A stretch of 64,000 nt of DNA from Chlorocebus sabaeus (GCF_047675955.1 NC_132926.1:15505326-15569325); one strand, 5' to 3'; positions 20,221 to 31,276 are shown, numbered from the stretch's first letter. Numbers and translations: made by a program. Notes: generated by a model from the letters alone, not told the origin.

Positions 20221-21125
20221 GCAAAGTAGCAGATATCAATGGACAGTTGTTAGTAGAACAAATGGATAAATACTGTCTTCATGCTGTGTTGCATTCATCT
20301 TTTTTCTATGAGATTTTGACATGAATCTTCTTTGTGTGCACTGGGGAGAAAGGCAAAGCAATTGTGTTCAATAACAATAGTGGTAAAGTTAGCTTCATAA
20401 AACACCTAATACATTCCAATATGGAGCCTTTCGTAGTAAGAGATGTGACTGATGAAAGGAACATGTTAAAATATCTCTGACCATCCCAATACTCCAATGA
20501 CTTTGTTTACAAAGTAGGAAGAATGAGACTGTGTCAATGAATGAAAAATAAAACCTACATTTCTTGGGAAGGAGGCATCTATCTTTTTCTATTTGTAAAT
20601 GCTGACGAGCAGAGTTTAAGGAGGGCTAATGTCACCCATTCATCTTAATTAAAGAGTTAATTGCTCGTGTATCCTGATTTAGTCGAGCCTGGGATCATGG
20701 GAAGCCCTTGCCTCTATGTATTTTATTGACCAGTATAATGACATCATCAGTAAGTCTCAGGATTTATTCATGCTTCAGCGTATCCTCATAATGTTAATAG
20801 CCTTGTACATGATAAAACTTTCAACAGGAAGAGTCCTTGCGCCTGGCACGGAATACAAAGAGGACAGTGGCAGACGTTGCTAAATGTCTCGCCTCAGCTG
20901 TCATTGAAGCATTCCTTCAAAGTCTAGAGTCACAAAAATAGTAAAAAGTAATTTCAAATGCTAGTTTTTAGAAAATACTTGTGTGTGGAATCATGTAGCA
21001 AGTTTTTATGACATAGTAAATATCTGAAAGTTAGCAATTTTCAGTGAATCTTACCTAACCAGGTAAGTATGTGTTACAGCGAGAATGAGAGTCTACTGTT
21101 AGTGTGTTCAAAACAAGTGTCTTAG
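20221..21125. other. Unique DNA, possible conserved non-coding patch
   Basis: 20590-20900 is free of recognisable repeats, with 'ttaattaaagagttaattgc' and 'agtcgagcctgggatcatgg'. I see no ORF. Conservation cannot be judged from one sequence. Confidence 0.4.
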
Positions 21126-21137
21126 AAATAGAGTTGG

Positions 21138-21450
21138 CTGGGCGGGTACGGTGGCTTACTCCTGAAATCCCAGCACTTTGGGAGGCCGAGGCAGGTGGAT
21201 CACCTGAGGTCAGGAGTGTGAGACCAGCCTGACCAATATGGCGAAACCCCATCTCTACTAAAAATACAAAAATTAGCCGAGCGTGGTGGCCCGTGACTGT
21301 AATCCCAGCTACTTGGGAGGCTGAGACAGGAGAATTGCTTGAACCCGGGAGGCAGAGGTTGCAGTGAGCCAAAATCGTGCCAACGCACTCTAGCCTGGCC
21401 AACAAAGTGAGACTCTGTCTGAAAAAAACAAAACAAAAAAACAAAAAAAG
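21138..21450 (+). mobile_element. Alu (AluS-type)
   Basis: 'Gggcgggtacggtggcttac' to 'gagactctgtctg' with an (AAAAC)n tail. Duplication 'atagagttggct' at 21128-21139 and 21453-21464. The 129- and 100-codon minus frames are antisense Alu. Confidence 0.95.
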
Positions 21451-21482
21451 AGATAGAGTTGGCTAAGGAGAATGTCTTTAAA

Positions 21483-21503
21483 ACACACACACACACACAC
21501 ACC
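21483..21503. repeat. (AC)n dinucleotide repeat
   Basis: About ten uninterrupted AC units just after the Alu. Confidence 0.95.
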
Positions 21504-22059
21504 CAGATTCAGAAAAAATTGAGACCGAATAATTTAGCCATGAATTAGATGAAGGGATTCCTAAAAAGAAAGGTTTTCAACCATTAAAAAAGAATATTCC
21601 TCAAAGTTCTCTACCATTTTCTCAGAAATAATGTGTTTAGGTGAACTAAAAGGCTATAGTAAATATATGACTAATTTTGCACTAACACCCTTTGCTAATA
21701 CATTTTAAAAAATGAAAAAAAAGAGGCAAAATCAAGGAACAGCAGGGAAAAAGTACTATCTTGAGGGCATACAGAGCAGAAACACGGAAATGATGTTCAG
21801 AGTTAATGGGCCTTTTTGTGTCTCTTTTCACACGGAGCTACAAGCGGTTCTAGTTAAAGTTAATTAAAGTTAGTGCCCTGCTTCTGCAAACAAAACTGGC
21901 TCAAGAATCATCCCAAATTTGAGTTGCTGATTACATATTAAATATCATGTTACAGCCAAGGTAAGTACACTGTGGTTATAAAAGGTACAAAGACAGAAGG
22001 TGAGAAGGTGGAAGTTAAATATACGTCATTGTCCTACATAGAAAAGTGTCGTGTTCTCT
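21504..22059. other. No recognised feature
   Basis: Unique AT-rich DNA. Confidence 0.5.
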
Positions 22060-22575
22060 TGTAGGCGGAGGCATCACAATAGCCTTGTGACCTTGGGCAG
22101 GTCACTTCCCTTTTCTGTTTCTCAGTTTGCACATTTGTAAAATAGTGACAGGTATAGTACTTTTCCCACAAAGTTATTGTGAAGGCTACATGAGTTAGTG
22201 AACTCAAGACACTGCCTAGCAGGTGGTAAGCATCATATATATGTAAACCATAATCATTATTCTTTTTTTGGAGATGGAGTCTCACTCTGTCACTCAGGCT
22301 GGAGTGCAGTGGTGGGATCTTGGCTCACTGCAACCTCTGCCTTCTGGGTTCAAGGGATTCTCCTGCCTCAGCCTCCCAAGTAGCTGAGATTATAGGTACC
22401 TGCCACCACATCTGGCTAATTTTGTATTTTTAGTAGAGATGGGGTTTCACCATGTTGGCCAGGCTGATCTCAAACTCCTGACCTAAGGTGATCTGCCCGC
22501 CTTGGCCTCCCAAAGTGCTGGGATTACAGGCGTGTGCCACCGTACCTGGCCCATAATCATTATTCTTGTGAATAA
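22060..22575 (+). repeat. MIR SINE, plus strand, split by Alu
   Basis: 'Gccttgtgaccttgggcagg', 'ctgtttctcagtttgcacat', 'ttgtaaaatagtgacagg' and 'actgcctagcaggtggtaag' are textbook MIR core; the 3' end is interrupted at 22264 by an Alu. Confidence 0.85.
22265..22551 (-). mobile_element. Alu (AluS-type), minus strand, exact 16-bp duplication
   Basis: 'Ttttggagatggagtctcac' to 'gccaccgtacctggc'. cataatcattattctt occurs at 22249-22264 and 22552-22567. Confidence 0.95.
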
Positions 22576-22886
22576 TTTTGAGTCTGTCCTTTTAGAGGGG
22601 CACTTTACTATAGAATTTGGCTTTCAGTCTTAGAGATTTCATTTTTCCATTGTCTTCTTGAAGTTTTTATTTTTTTATATATGAGGAAAAATAATTTTGT
22701 TATAAGTCTACCTAATAGCATACACATGCACACAAACACCCACACAGAGACACACATATAGGCAGCATTGTGTTGCAGTTAAGGCCCAGGACTAGGAAGT
22801 AAAACAAACGTGGACTCAACTGGTTTCTAGCTCTGTAGGTTTGTTTGTTACCTTGGGAAACTAGCCTAACATTCTAAGCTCGAGGT
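22568..22886. other. Unique DNA with imperfect CA-rich tract
   Basis: CA-rich 'acacatgcacacaaacaccc' at about 22721-22760; otherwise nothing recognised. Confidence 0.5.
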
Positions 22887-22889
22887 TTC

Positions 22890-23210
22890 TTTTCTTTTTC
22901 TTTCTTTCTTTTTTTTTTTTTCTTTTAAGACAGAGTCTCACTATGTTGCCCAGGCTGGAGTGCAGTGGCGTGATCTTGGCTCACTGCAACCTCTGCCTAC
23001 CAGGTTCAAGCAATTCTCCGGCCTCAGCCTCCCAAGTAGCTGGGATTACAGGCGTGTGCCACCATGCATGGCTAATTTTTTTGTATTTTTAGTAGAGATG
23101 GGGTTTCATCATGTTGGTCAGGCTGGTCTTGAGTTTCTGACCTCAAATGATACGCTCACCTCTGCCTCCCAAAGTGCCGGGATTACAAGTGTGAGCCACC
23201 TCACTCGGCC
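22890..23210 (-). mobile_element. Alu (AluS-type), minus strand
   Basis: Pyrimidine tail 22890-22929, body 'agacagagtctcactatg' to 'cacctcactcggcc'. The 112-codon plus frame across it is Alu. Confidence 0.95.
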
Positions 23211-23579
23211 TCTGGGTTTCTTTTTCTATCAAATGAAGATAAAAATAGGATACTCATATAGTAGTTGTGAATATAATGGTTGTGAAATCTTAACATAGTA
23301 TCTGGCACCTAAGAAAATAATGATAACATTTTCTACTTTTCTTCTTTTAATTACGACAAGGAAGACAATGATGTATATAAAAAGAGGAAAAATCAAGAAA
23401 GGCATATTCTTGAACATTCATGGTGGTTGTCTCTGGGGGTGAGATAATGAGTCTTTTTTTTCTCTTTTTTATCCCTACCTTTCTTGTTTCTCTGCATTGC
23501 TCATTTTTCTACGGTGAACATGGTGGGGATAAGGGATAAAAGTGTGCTAGAAACCAAGTGTTACAGTTCAGAGGAAAGC
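23211..23579. other. Unique or heavily decayed repeat
   Basis: 'Gtggttgtctctgggggtga' followed by T-rich text and 'tttctacggtgaaca' resembles a decayed repeat also hinted at near 10520-10640; I cannot name it. Confidence 0.4.
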
Positions 23580-23910
23580 AAGCCTATTTCCAGCTGTGGG
23601 TGATTAACTGAAAGTTACTAGATAGGTAGGATTTCTCTAGGTGGAAATGGAGGGAGATGATTGCAGATAAAGGGGATGGGGCCAAGTTTCAAAGCAGAAA
23701 CACTGTCTGTAACACAGGAAAGTGAGCAGGCCCGATGCGCTGCACTTGAGGGTCCACGGAGAGATAAAAGATGAGGTTGAAGAATTGCATAAGAGATTTA
23801 GAAACTTGAGATTTATTCTTTAGTTAGTAAATGGCCACCTAAGTGGTTGAGAAATGGGACTATGGAGTCCCAAATTAAACAGTGCTTACCTTGTAAAGTA
23901 GCATGTAAGG
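23580..23910 (-). repeat. L2 LINE, minus strand
   Basis: 'Aacacaggaaagtgagcagg' and 'cttgagatttattctttagt' match the reverse complement of L2 ('gcaggaa...', 'tttggattttattct'). Confidence 0.5.
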
Positions 23911-24024
23911 CAGAAATCAAAGATAGGTGAAATTACCCACAAAAATCATTTAAATCTCTCATAATCTACTGAATGGGGGAGATGTATCTCATGTGATTGT
24001 TATATATACAAACCTGCAGAATAA

Positions 24025-24297
24025 TTTTTTTTTTTTTTTTTGAGATGGAATCTCTCTCTCACCCAGGCTGGCATGCAGTGGTGTGATCTCAGCTCACTGC
24101 AACCTCCACCACCGGATTCAAACAATTCTCCTGCCTCAGACTCCCGAGTAGCTGGGATTACAGGCGCACGCCACCACACCCGGCTAATTTTTGTATTTTT
24201 AGTAGAGATGGGGTTTTACCATGTTGACCAGGCTGGTCTTGAACTCCTGACCTCAGGTGATCCACCTGCCTCGGCCTCCCAAAGTGCTGGGATTACA
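24025..24297 (-). mobile_element. Alu (AluS-type), minus strand, truncated at fusion point
   Basis: Poly-T of 17, 'gagatggaatctctctctc' to 'gtgctgggattaca', then abruptly joins a plus-strand Alu. Confidence 0.95.
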
Positions 24298-24484
24298 AAA
24301 ATACAAAATTAGCCAGGCCTGGTGGCATGCGCCTGTAGTTCCAGCTACTTGGGAGTCTGAGGCGAGAGAATCACCTGAACCTGGGAGGCGGAGGTTGCAG
24401 TGAGCTGAGATCATGCCACTGCACTCCAGCCTGGGTGTGGTGACAGGGTGAGACTCTGTCTCAAAAAAAAAAAAAAAAAGAAAA
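24298..24484 (+). mobile_element. 5'-truncated Alu fused head-to-head with the preceding copy
   Basis: Starts in the middle of the Alu consensus ('aaaatacaaaattagccagg') and continues to 'gagactctgtctc' plus a 17-A tail. Together with the left copy it forms an almost loop-free inverted pair. Confidence 0.95.
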
Positions 24485-25098
24485 AAAGAAACCAAGGCCA
24501 CAGACTGAATGATAGAACTCATGACTGAATAAATGATTGCATGATAGGGTATAGGATGGCTTGGGGACTTAGGAAAATAATGGGATCCATTGACATATAT
24601 CAGGAAATGTAGTCGAGCATTGCTTTGGCTGGTGACTGAGCTGAGATGTTTTGATGTGTGGAAGTTGAAGTCACTGCCTATGTAAAATTTCAGTTATCCA
24701 GAAAAACAGCAACTCTCAAGAGGGAGGCCAGGCTGAAAAATAAAGTTTTCGGATGTAGATGGAATTGACTAGGTGGGCAGATACTTCCAGAGTTAGAGTT
24801 CAATTTTCCTGAAGCCTTGATTTATGGTACTCTTGCTTGTGTAGTACTCTTAACTAGCTAATTTTAGCTAAAATTATTGAGGATGTCATCTGCAGAGGGC
24901 TCATATAAGGAATAAGGAATTGTGTCTTATGTCCATTAAATACTCCATGAAGTTAAGTAAACTCTTGGTCCAAATTAAAAAAAAAAAAAAAAAAACAACT
25001 AGAAATAGTGACATTCTATATAAAATAGGAAAAACAATAGTTAAGAGCTATCAAGAATGTACAGTGTGTTAGCTGCTGAATACAAATATTTATAGATG
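24484..25098. other. Unique DNA with a 20-A run
   Basis: Nothing coding. A homopolymer run lies at about 24977-24996 without an obvious retrocopy upstream. Confidence 0.5.
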
Positions 25099-25497
25099 GT
25101 GTTATGGATTGAATTGTGTCCTCTCAAGTTCATATGTTGAAATCCTAACTCTCAGTACCTCATAATGTGATTGTGTTAGGAAACAGGGCCTTTGAAGAGG
25201 TGATGACTCTAAAATTAAAGTGTATTAGGGCGGGGCCTCATTCAATATGACCACGTCCGTATAAGTACAGGAGATTAGGATACAGATACACAGTCAGCGG
25301 GACTACCATGTGAAGACACTGGGAAAAGGTAGTTCTCTGCAAGTCAAAGAGAGAGGGAGGCCTCAGGAGAAAGCAAAGCTGTCCACATGTTGATCTTGGA
25401 CTTTTGGCCTCTGGAACGGTGAGAGAATAAATTTCTATTGTTTAAGGCATCCAGCTTAAGCACTTTATTATGGCAGCCCTGGAAGACTAATATAAGC
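25099..25497 (+). mobile_element. MaLR solo LTR (MLT1-like)
   Basis: About 400 bp from 'tgttatggattgaattgtgt' to 'ggcagccctggaagactaat', with 'aaacagggcctttgaagagg', 'accatgtgaagacact', 'tggacttttggcctctggaa' and the polyadenylation-type 'gagaataaatttctattg'. This is the order of MLT1-type ERVL-MaLR LTRs. No internal retroviral sequence beside it, so a solo LTR; no clear 5-bp duplication survives. Confidence 0.8.
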
Positions 25498-25550
25498 TAC
25501 TTAATTCTCCAACTATATCATAAAAGAGATATAATTATCCCTATTTTTAA

Positions 25551-25848
25551 ATTTTATTTTATTTTTTGCAACGGACTGTTGCTCTGTCGCCCAGGCTGGA
25601 GTGCAATGGTGCGATCACGGCTCACTGCAACCTCCGCCTCCCGGGTTCAAGCGATTCTCCCGCCTCAGCCTCCCTAGTAGCTGGGACTACAGGCGTGCAC
25701 CACCACGCCCAGCTAATTTTTGTATTTTTAGTAGAGACGAGATTTCACCATCTTGGCCAGGATGGTCTTGATCTCTTGACCTCATGATCCGCCTGCCTCA
25801 GCCTCCCAAAGTGCTAGGGTTACAGGCGTAAGCCACTACACCCAACCC
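25551..25848 (-). mobile_element. Alu (Sc/Y-like), minus strand
   Basis: 'Caacggactgttgctctgtc' to 'actacacccaacc'. Duplication 'attatccctatttttaa' (25534-25550) and 'attatcacgatttttaa' (25849-25865). Confidence 0.95.
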
Positions 25849-26080
25849 ATTATCACGATTTTTAAGGAGAGAGGAACTTGAGACTGAAGAAAGCAAATTA
25901 ATGTATCCGAAGATCACATGCTGGAAAAAGGTGAAACCAGGATTCAGACTCATGTCTACCTCCAAAGCTCAACTCTGCACACCATAGACAACTACTGCAC
26001 TAATTTTCTTGATTCTGTTAAGATGTTTACTGGATTCATTTATTATACTTTTAATTTTTAAAATATTAGTCAAAAGTTAA

Positions 26081-26370
26081 GGCCAGAGCAGTGGCTCATG
26101 CTTGTAATCCTAGCACTTTGGGAGGCCGAGGCAGGCAGATCACGAGGTTAGGAGATTGAGACCATCCTGGCTATCATGGTGAAACCCTGTCTCTACTAAA
26201 AATACAAAAAATTAGCCGGGCGTGGTGACGGGCGCCTGTAGTCCCAGCTACTTGGGAGGCTGAGGCAGGAGAATGGTGTGAACCCGGGAGGTGGAGCTTG
26301 CAGTGAGCCGAGTTCACGCCATTGCACTCCAGCTTGGGCGACAGAGGGAGACACCGTCTCAAAAAAAAAA
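26081..26370 (+). mobile_element. AluY-like, plus strand
   Basis: 'Ggccagagcagtggctcatg' to a short A tail; 'ttgagaccatcctggctatc' is Y-like. Confidence 0.95.
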
Positions 26371-27532
26371 GTGAAAACAGCTCTGTACAAAGCAATTACC
26401 CAGAAAAATATGGGTATGGGTTGTGGGTTGCAAACACCACTTGAATAGCAGCGAATAAACCTGCATCTTATTTTGAGATATAGTTTCTTTTAGATTGAAG
26501 TACTTTTCAAAAATAAATATAAGCTCTGGACAAGCAGAGTGTAAGACTGGAATCTCTTCCAATACTATCCGCTTACTAATAAACATGTGCAGAGAGCGGA
26601 ACAGACCAGAGGAGTTGTAATTCTTTGACTATACCTGGTAGCAAAGATTTCTGATAGTATCATGTAAAAAAATTGATGAATAAAACCTCCCAGGAAGCTG
26701 ATGTAGGAAAACAGGGCAAACCAAAAGGTAGGTGGAGAGCAGGCCATGAAGAACTTTTAACAACATAGAGCCACAAAAACAAGAAAGAAAATAAAAATGA
26801 CTGGGAGAGAATATTCAACAGTCTTCGGAGCCAAAAAATAAAGACGTTAATCTCATGATAAACATAACATGTTGAGGAGAAAAAGCAAGTAAAATCTCAT
26901 TCCTCGGAACTGAAAAGATTCAGTTGGGAGAAATAAATTTTTAAAGATTCAAAAGAAAAAGGACCAGAGAACTAAAGTGAAAGACAATCCAATACAACAA
27001 TAAATGACAAAGCGGGCAGAGAAATATGGTATTGACAAGAGAGATTGATTGTCTACATTAGAATGAGAGAACCTGAGTGAGGGGAGATAGTTCCTTGTTT
27101 CCAAACAAGAGTGGTTTGAGGGAAGGGAGAAAGCAATTAAGGGGAAAAAAAGTCAAATAAAAATCAAGTGAATGTGAAAATTATTAGCAATTATGTGTTA
27201 CTTGGGGAAAATGCTATCACAGTTAGGATTTAAGTCGGGCAGAAATACATAAAGAGATACCATTAGATTGTCAAAGAAATCCAAATGTACAATCAATAAA
27301 TATAGGTATTTAGTACATTCACATATTTTCGTGACTGAAGGCAATCAATAAACTATGGAGACCCTTTCCAAAAGAATAAAGTCAAGATGTTTTCATTAAG
27401 ACCAGCATTAGTTTTGCTAAACTCAGTTCCAAGTGGTGGCGAGAGCACTAAGTCACACTGAAACAGTGAGTTAAATCTCATCTACTTTTAGAGATTGTCC
27501 AGGTGGCCAGGTTATTTAGCTTTAGTTTTCTC
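26371..27532. other. 1.15 kb with no recognised feature
   Basis: AT-rich, purine-biased on this strand, no ORF above 75 codons outside Alu and no repeat I can name. Possibly a very old, decayed insertion or ordinary unique DNA. Confidence 0.5.
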
Positions 27533-27835
27533 TTTTTTTTTTTTTTTTTTTTTGAGACAGAGTCTCGCTCTGTCACCCAGGCTGGAGTGCAGTGGCACGA
27601 TCTCAGCTCACTGCAAGCTCTGCCTTCCGGGTTCACGCCATTCTCCTGCCTCAGCTTCCTGAGTAGCTGGGACTACAGGCGCCGGCCACCTCGCCTGGCT
27701 AATTTTTTTGTATGTTTAGTAGAGACGGGGTTTCACCATGTTAGCCAGGATGGTCTCCATCTCCTGACCTCGTGATCCGCCCACCTTGGCCTCCCAAAGT
27801 GTTGGGATTCCAGGTGTGAGCCACCGCACCCAGCC
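27533..27835 (-). mobile_element. AluY, minus strand, monkey-type variant
   Basis: Poly-T of 21, 'gagacagagtctcgctctg' to 'caccgcacccagcc'; 'gtctccatctcctgacctcg' is Y. 'Ccacctcgcctggctaa' is the complement of the 'gcgaggtgg' variant. Confidence 0.95.
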
Positions 27836-28075
27836 TCGTTTTCCTTTTTATTAAACAGGAATAAACCATCAGCCCTGCCTACTTAACAATGTTCCAGAAA
27901 AAAAAAAAAAAAATGAGGCTTTTTATGAAATGCTGAGCCTATTTTTGCTTTGGGAAGGCAATCTGGTAAAATGGAATGAAGCAAATCTGGTGCTCACTGT
28001 CTGTGTGACCTGGAAGAATGACTTATCCCCTCTGACCCTGTTTCTTTATCTATAAAGTGAGAGCAGTAATACCAC

Positions 28076-28380
28076 AGCTGAGCATGGTGGCTCACACCTG
28101 TAATCCTGCACTTTTAGAGGCCGAGGAGGGAAGATTGCTTGAGCTCAGGAGTTCAAGACAAGCCTTGGCAACATAGTGAGACCCCCATCTGTACAAACAT
28201 TTTTTTGAAAACATTAGCCAGGCATGGTGGCACACGGCTGTAGTCCCAGCTACTCAGGAGGCTGAAGTTGAAGGATTACCTGAGCCTGGGAAGTGGAGGC
28301 TGCAGTTAGCTGTAATTGTGCCATTACACTCCATCCTGGGTGACAGAGCAAGACCCTATCTCAAAATAATAATGATAAAA
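28076..28380 (+). mobile_element. AluJ-like, plus strand
   Basis: 'Gctgagcatggtggctcaca', 'ggaagattgcttgagctcag' and 'aacatagtgagacccccatc' are AluJ features; tail is a degraded AT-rich 'aataataatgataaaat'. Confidence 0.9.
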
Positions 28381-28474
28381 TACACATTTCACAAAATGGT
28401 ATGAGAATTAAATGAGCTAACATAGTAAGCATTCATTAAAATGAATTTTCCATCCTGACTAAAAATCATTATTT

Positions 28475-28798
28475 GGTCCGGCACGGTGGCTCACGCCTGT
28501 AATCTCAGCACTTTAGGAGGCCGAGGTGGGCAGATCGCAAGGTCAAGAGATCGAGACCATCCTGGCCAACACAGTGAAACCCTGTTTCTACTAAAAATAA
28601 AAAAAATTAGCTGGGAACTGTGGCGCATGCCTGTAATCCCAGCTGCTTGGGAGGCTGAGGCAGGAGAATCGCTTGAGGCAGGAGAATCGCTTGAGCCAGG
28701 GAGTCCCAGGTTGCAGTGAGCCGAGGTCACACCACTGCACTCCAACCTGGCGACAGAGGAAGACTCCGTCTCAAAAACAAAACAAAACAAAAAAAAAA
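28475..28798 (+). mobile_element. Alu (Sc-like) with 18-bp internal duplication
   Basis: 'Ggtccggcacggtggctcac' to (AAAAC)n tail. The unit ggcaggagaatcgcttga occurs twice in a row (28659-28676, 28677-28694), so the right arm is longer than normal. Confidence 0.95.
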
Positions 28799-29078
28799 CC
28801 CATTATCTGTCACATAGTAGGTGTCTGTTAAAAATGATCCCCTTTTCCTTCATTTGAAGTATTGTGATGAACATCATCATTCTCATTCTATGGCTAAAGC
28901 TGACATATTGCTATTTTTCAAAATGGCTGTGTAATAATTGTAGGTCTTGTTTCTGATTATGTAGCATTTAAGCCTGGTTTCTAGTTTTCAAAAGAATATT
29001 CTAAGAGTTCCTCAATATATTTTTAAAATAATTTTTTTTTGCTGTTTTTCAGGGAGGTTGTTTGAAATAACCAGGGAG

Positions 29079-29393
29079 GGCCGGGCGCGGTGGTTCAAGC
29101 CTGTAATCCCAGCACTTTGGGAGGCCGAGACGGGCGGATCATGAGGTCAGGAGATCGAGACCATCCTGGCTAACATGGTGAAACCCTGTCTCTACTAAAA
29201 AATACAAAAAAAAAAAAAAAAAAAAAAAACTAGCCGGGCGAGGTGGCGGGCGCCTGTAGTCCCAGCTACTCGGGAGGCTGAGGCAGGAGAATGGCTAAAG
29301 CCAGGAGGTGGAGCTTGCAGTGAGCTGAGATCCGGCCACTGCACTCCAGCCCGGGCGACAGAACAAGACTCTGTCTCAAAAAAAAAAAAAAAA
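29079..29393 (+). mobile_element. AluY of Old World monkey type, exact 14-bp duplication
   Basis: 'Ggccgggcgcggtggttcaa' to a 16-A tail. 'Ctagccgggcgaggtggcgg' and 'gctgagatccggccactgca' match my recall of cercopithecid AluY. The middle A-rich region has grown to about 24 A (29206-29229). Flanks gaaataaccaggga at 29064-29077 and 29394-29407. Confidence 0.95.
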
Positions 29394-29629
29394 GAAATAA
29401 CCAGGGACACTTTCTGTTGATGACAAGTAAAAAACTTTGATCTACAACACGGCTCCGGTGTTAAACAAACTAGGTTTCTTCCAATCTTACCTTTCTTGCA
29501 TGTATTCATTTCTTAATTTACAGATCATTTAAAAGTGTCCACTAGGAATTAGACCTTCGCTCATTCCTGTGGAGGTTTCACCTAGGCCCGTGCTTTCGAT
29601 ACTGTCTTTTCACTAATGACACCATATTT

Positions 29630-29908
29630 ATATCCCAAGCTCCAAACTAGAAGGCTCTGCTATCTAATTGCCAACCTAGGATCTCAGGTAGGGGTCTAAT
29701 AGGCATCTCAAATGTGTCATACCCCAAACTCAACATTAGATGTTTCCCCCAAAACATATTGTGTTGCAGTTGATGGTGCCTCCATCTTTCCACTTTCTTA
29801 GGCCAAAAATCTCAGGTCACCCCTGATTTGCCTAGCACACCCATGCCCTGCATCAAACACCATGTTGTGAGCTTTATTTTCAGAATATATCCAGAAGCTC
29901 ACTACTTC

Positions 29909-29941
<33 letters not shown>

Positions 29942-30925
29942 GAGACGTAGTCTCGCTCTATTGCCAGGCTGGAGTGCAGTGGTGCACTCTCGGCTTACTG
30001 CAACCTCTGCCTCCTGGGTTCAAGTGATTCTCCTGCCTCACCCTCCCGAGTAGCTGGGATTACAGGTGCGCACTACCACACCCAGTTAGTTTTTGTATTT
30101 TTAGTAGAGGCGGGGTTTCACCATGTTGGCCTTGATCTCTTGACCTCATGATTCACCCTCCTTGGCCTCCCAAAGTGCTGGGATTATAGCCGTGAGCCAC
30201 CACGCCCGGTCCAGCTCACTACTTCCTACCACCTTCACTGTTTCTCCACCTCATTTAAGCTGAATATGATTATGTATGTCTGAATTCTTTCAGTACTTTC
30301 CAAACTTCCCTCCTCCTGCTTCTGTTTTTGACCTCTTTACATTTCTTCTCAATGTGGCGATGTGATCATCTTACAAAGACGTAAATCAAGTCATGTCATC
30401 GGTTTGTTCAAACTTCATTGGCTTCTCATCCCCCAAAGCCAGAGTCATATATTAGCCTATAAGGGCCTAGAAGGTCTTCTTCCCTCTCTTCCACCCACTA
30501 CTTGTCTGATTGCAGACCCTACTACTCTCCTCTAATTCATTCCTCCCCAGCCACACTGGCTTCCTTGCTATACTTACACATGCCAGGTTCATTTCCACCT
30601 CATGCCTACAAACTGGCTGTGCCCTCTGCCTGGGTTGCTTTTCCCTTTGATCTATCCTCATAGCTCCCCACTTTACCTCCTTCTGCCAGGTCTTGGTTCC
30701 ACTGCCACTTTCTCAGCAAGGACTTCCCTAGCCACTCTCTCCTTACCCCTTCCCTAGTTTATTGTTTTCCACAGTGCCTTTCTCCATCTAACATTCTATA
30801 CATTTTTACATTGTTTTTATCTTATTATTTGTCTTTCTCCACTACAGTATTGTTTGCTTTTAGTTTTTTTTTTTTTTTTTAGTGTTCAGCGTATATTGTG
30901 CACTCAATAAATATTTGTTGAATAG
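29630..30925 (+). repeat. Long L2 LINE segment (ORF end and 3' end), split by Alu
   Basis: Runs in L2 order: 'ggtctaataggcatctcaaa', 'tgatggtgcctccatctttc', 'ttttcagaatatatccagaa' | Alu | 'cattggcttctcatccccca', 'ccagccacactggcttcctt', 'ctgtgccctctgcctgggtt' and 'cactcaataaatatttgttg'. Nearly 1 kb of L2 once the Alu is removed; frames are destroyed. Confidence 0.85.
29913..30212 (-). mobile_element. Alu (S/Sc-like), minus strand
   Basis: Poly-T of 29, 'gagacgtagtctcgctctat' to 'ccaccacgcccggtcc'. Short deletion near 30130 ('gttggccttgatctcttg'). Duplication 'agctcactacttc' at 29896-29908 and 30213-30225. Confidence 0.95.
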
Positions 30926-30934
30926 ATGAAATGA

Positions 30935-31060
30935 ATGTACCAAGCTTTGGAAATAGAATAATTAATAATATAAACAAATTCCCAGTCCTCATGGAGCTTA
31001 AGTTCGAGGAGCGGGGATACAGTAAACCAGTGGTTATATTACAGGGATGCCCGTCTCCAA
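30935..31060 (-). repeat. L2 LINE fragment, minus strand
   Basis: 'Acaaattcccagtcctcatg' and 'gagcttaagttcgagg' match the L2 3' region in reverse. It abuts the plus-strand L2 tail-to-tail. Confidence 0.55.
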
Positions 31061-31084
31061 CTCTGATGGAAAGAAAGGCTTCCT

Positions 31085-31245
31085 AGCAGTAAATGTATTG
31101 GCAAGTCACTGAATCACTCTGAATTTTAGTTTCCTTGCCTGGAAACACAAGACAACCAGTTTACCTCAAAGGATGACTATAAGAGTTAAAGGACCTGACA
31201 TACCTGCTAGATACCTGCTAGATACCTGCTAACATACCTGCTAGA
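31085..31245 (+). repeat. MIR SINE, plus strand, with 11-bp tandem array
   Basis: 'Ttggcaagtcactgaatcac', 'ttttagtttccttgcctgga' and 'gatgactataagagttaaag' are MIR core. At 31200-31244 the unit atacctgctag is repeated about four times. Confidence 0.7.
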
Positions 31246-31276
31246 GGAATCAGCACTTCAAAGATACACAAAAGTG

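Larger units (their letters stand above)
27955..28825 (+). repeat. MIR SINE, plus strand, split by two Alus
   Basis: Pieces at 27975-28075 ('ctgtctgtgtgacctggaag', 'tttctttatctataaagtga'), 28381-28440 ('gagaattaaatgagctaac') and 28799-28825 ('tgtcacatagtaggtgtctg') are consecutive MIR core and 3' end. Confidence 0.75.

Noticed and set aside
24977..24996. 20-A run as a processed-pseudogene tail
   Set aside because: No recognisable mRNA-derived sequence upstream and no flanking duplication found.
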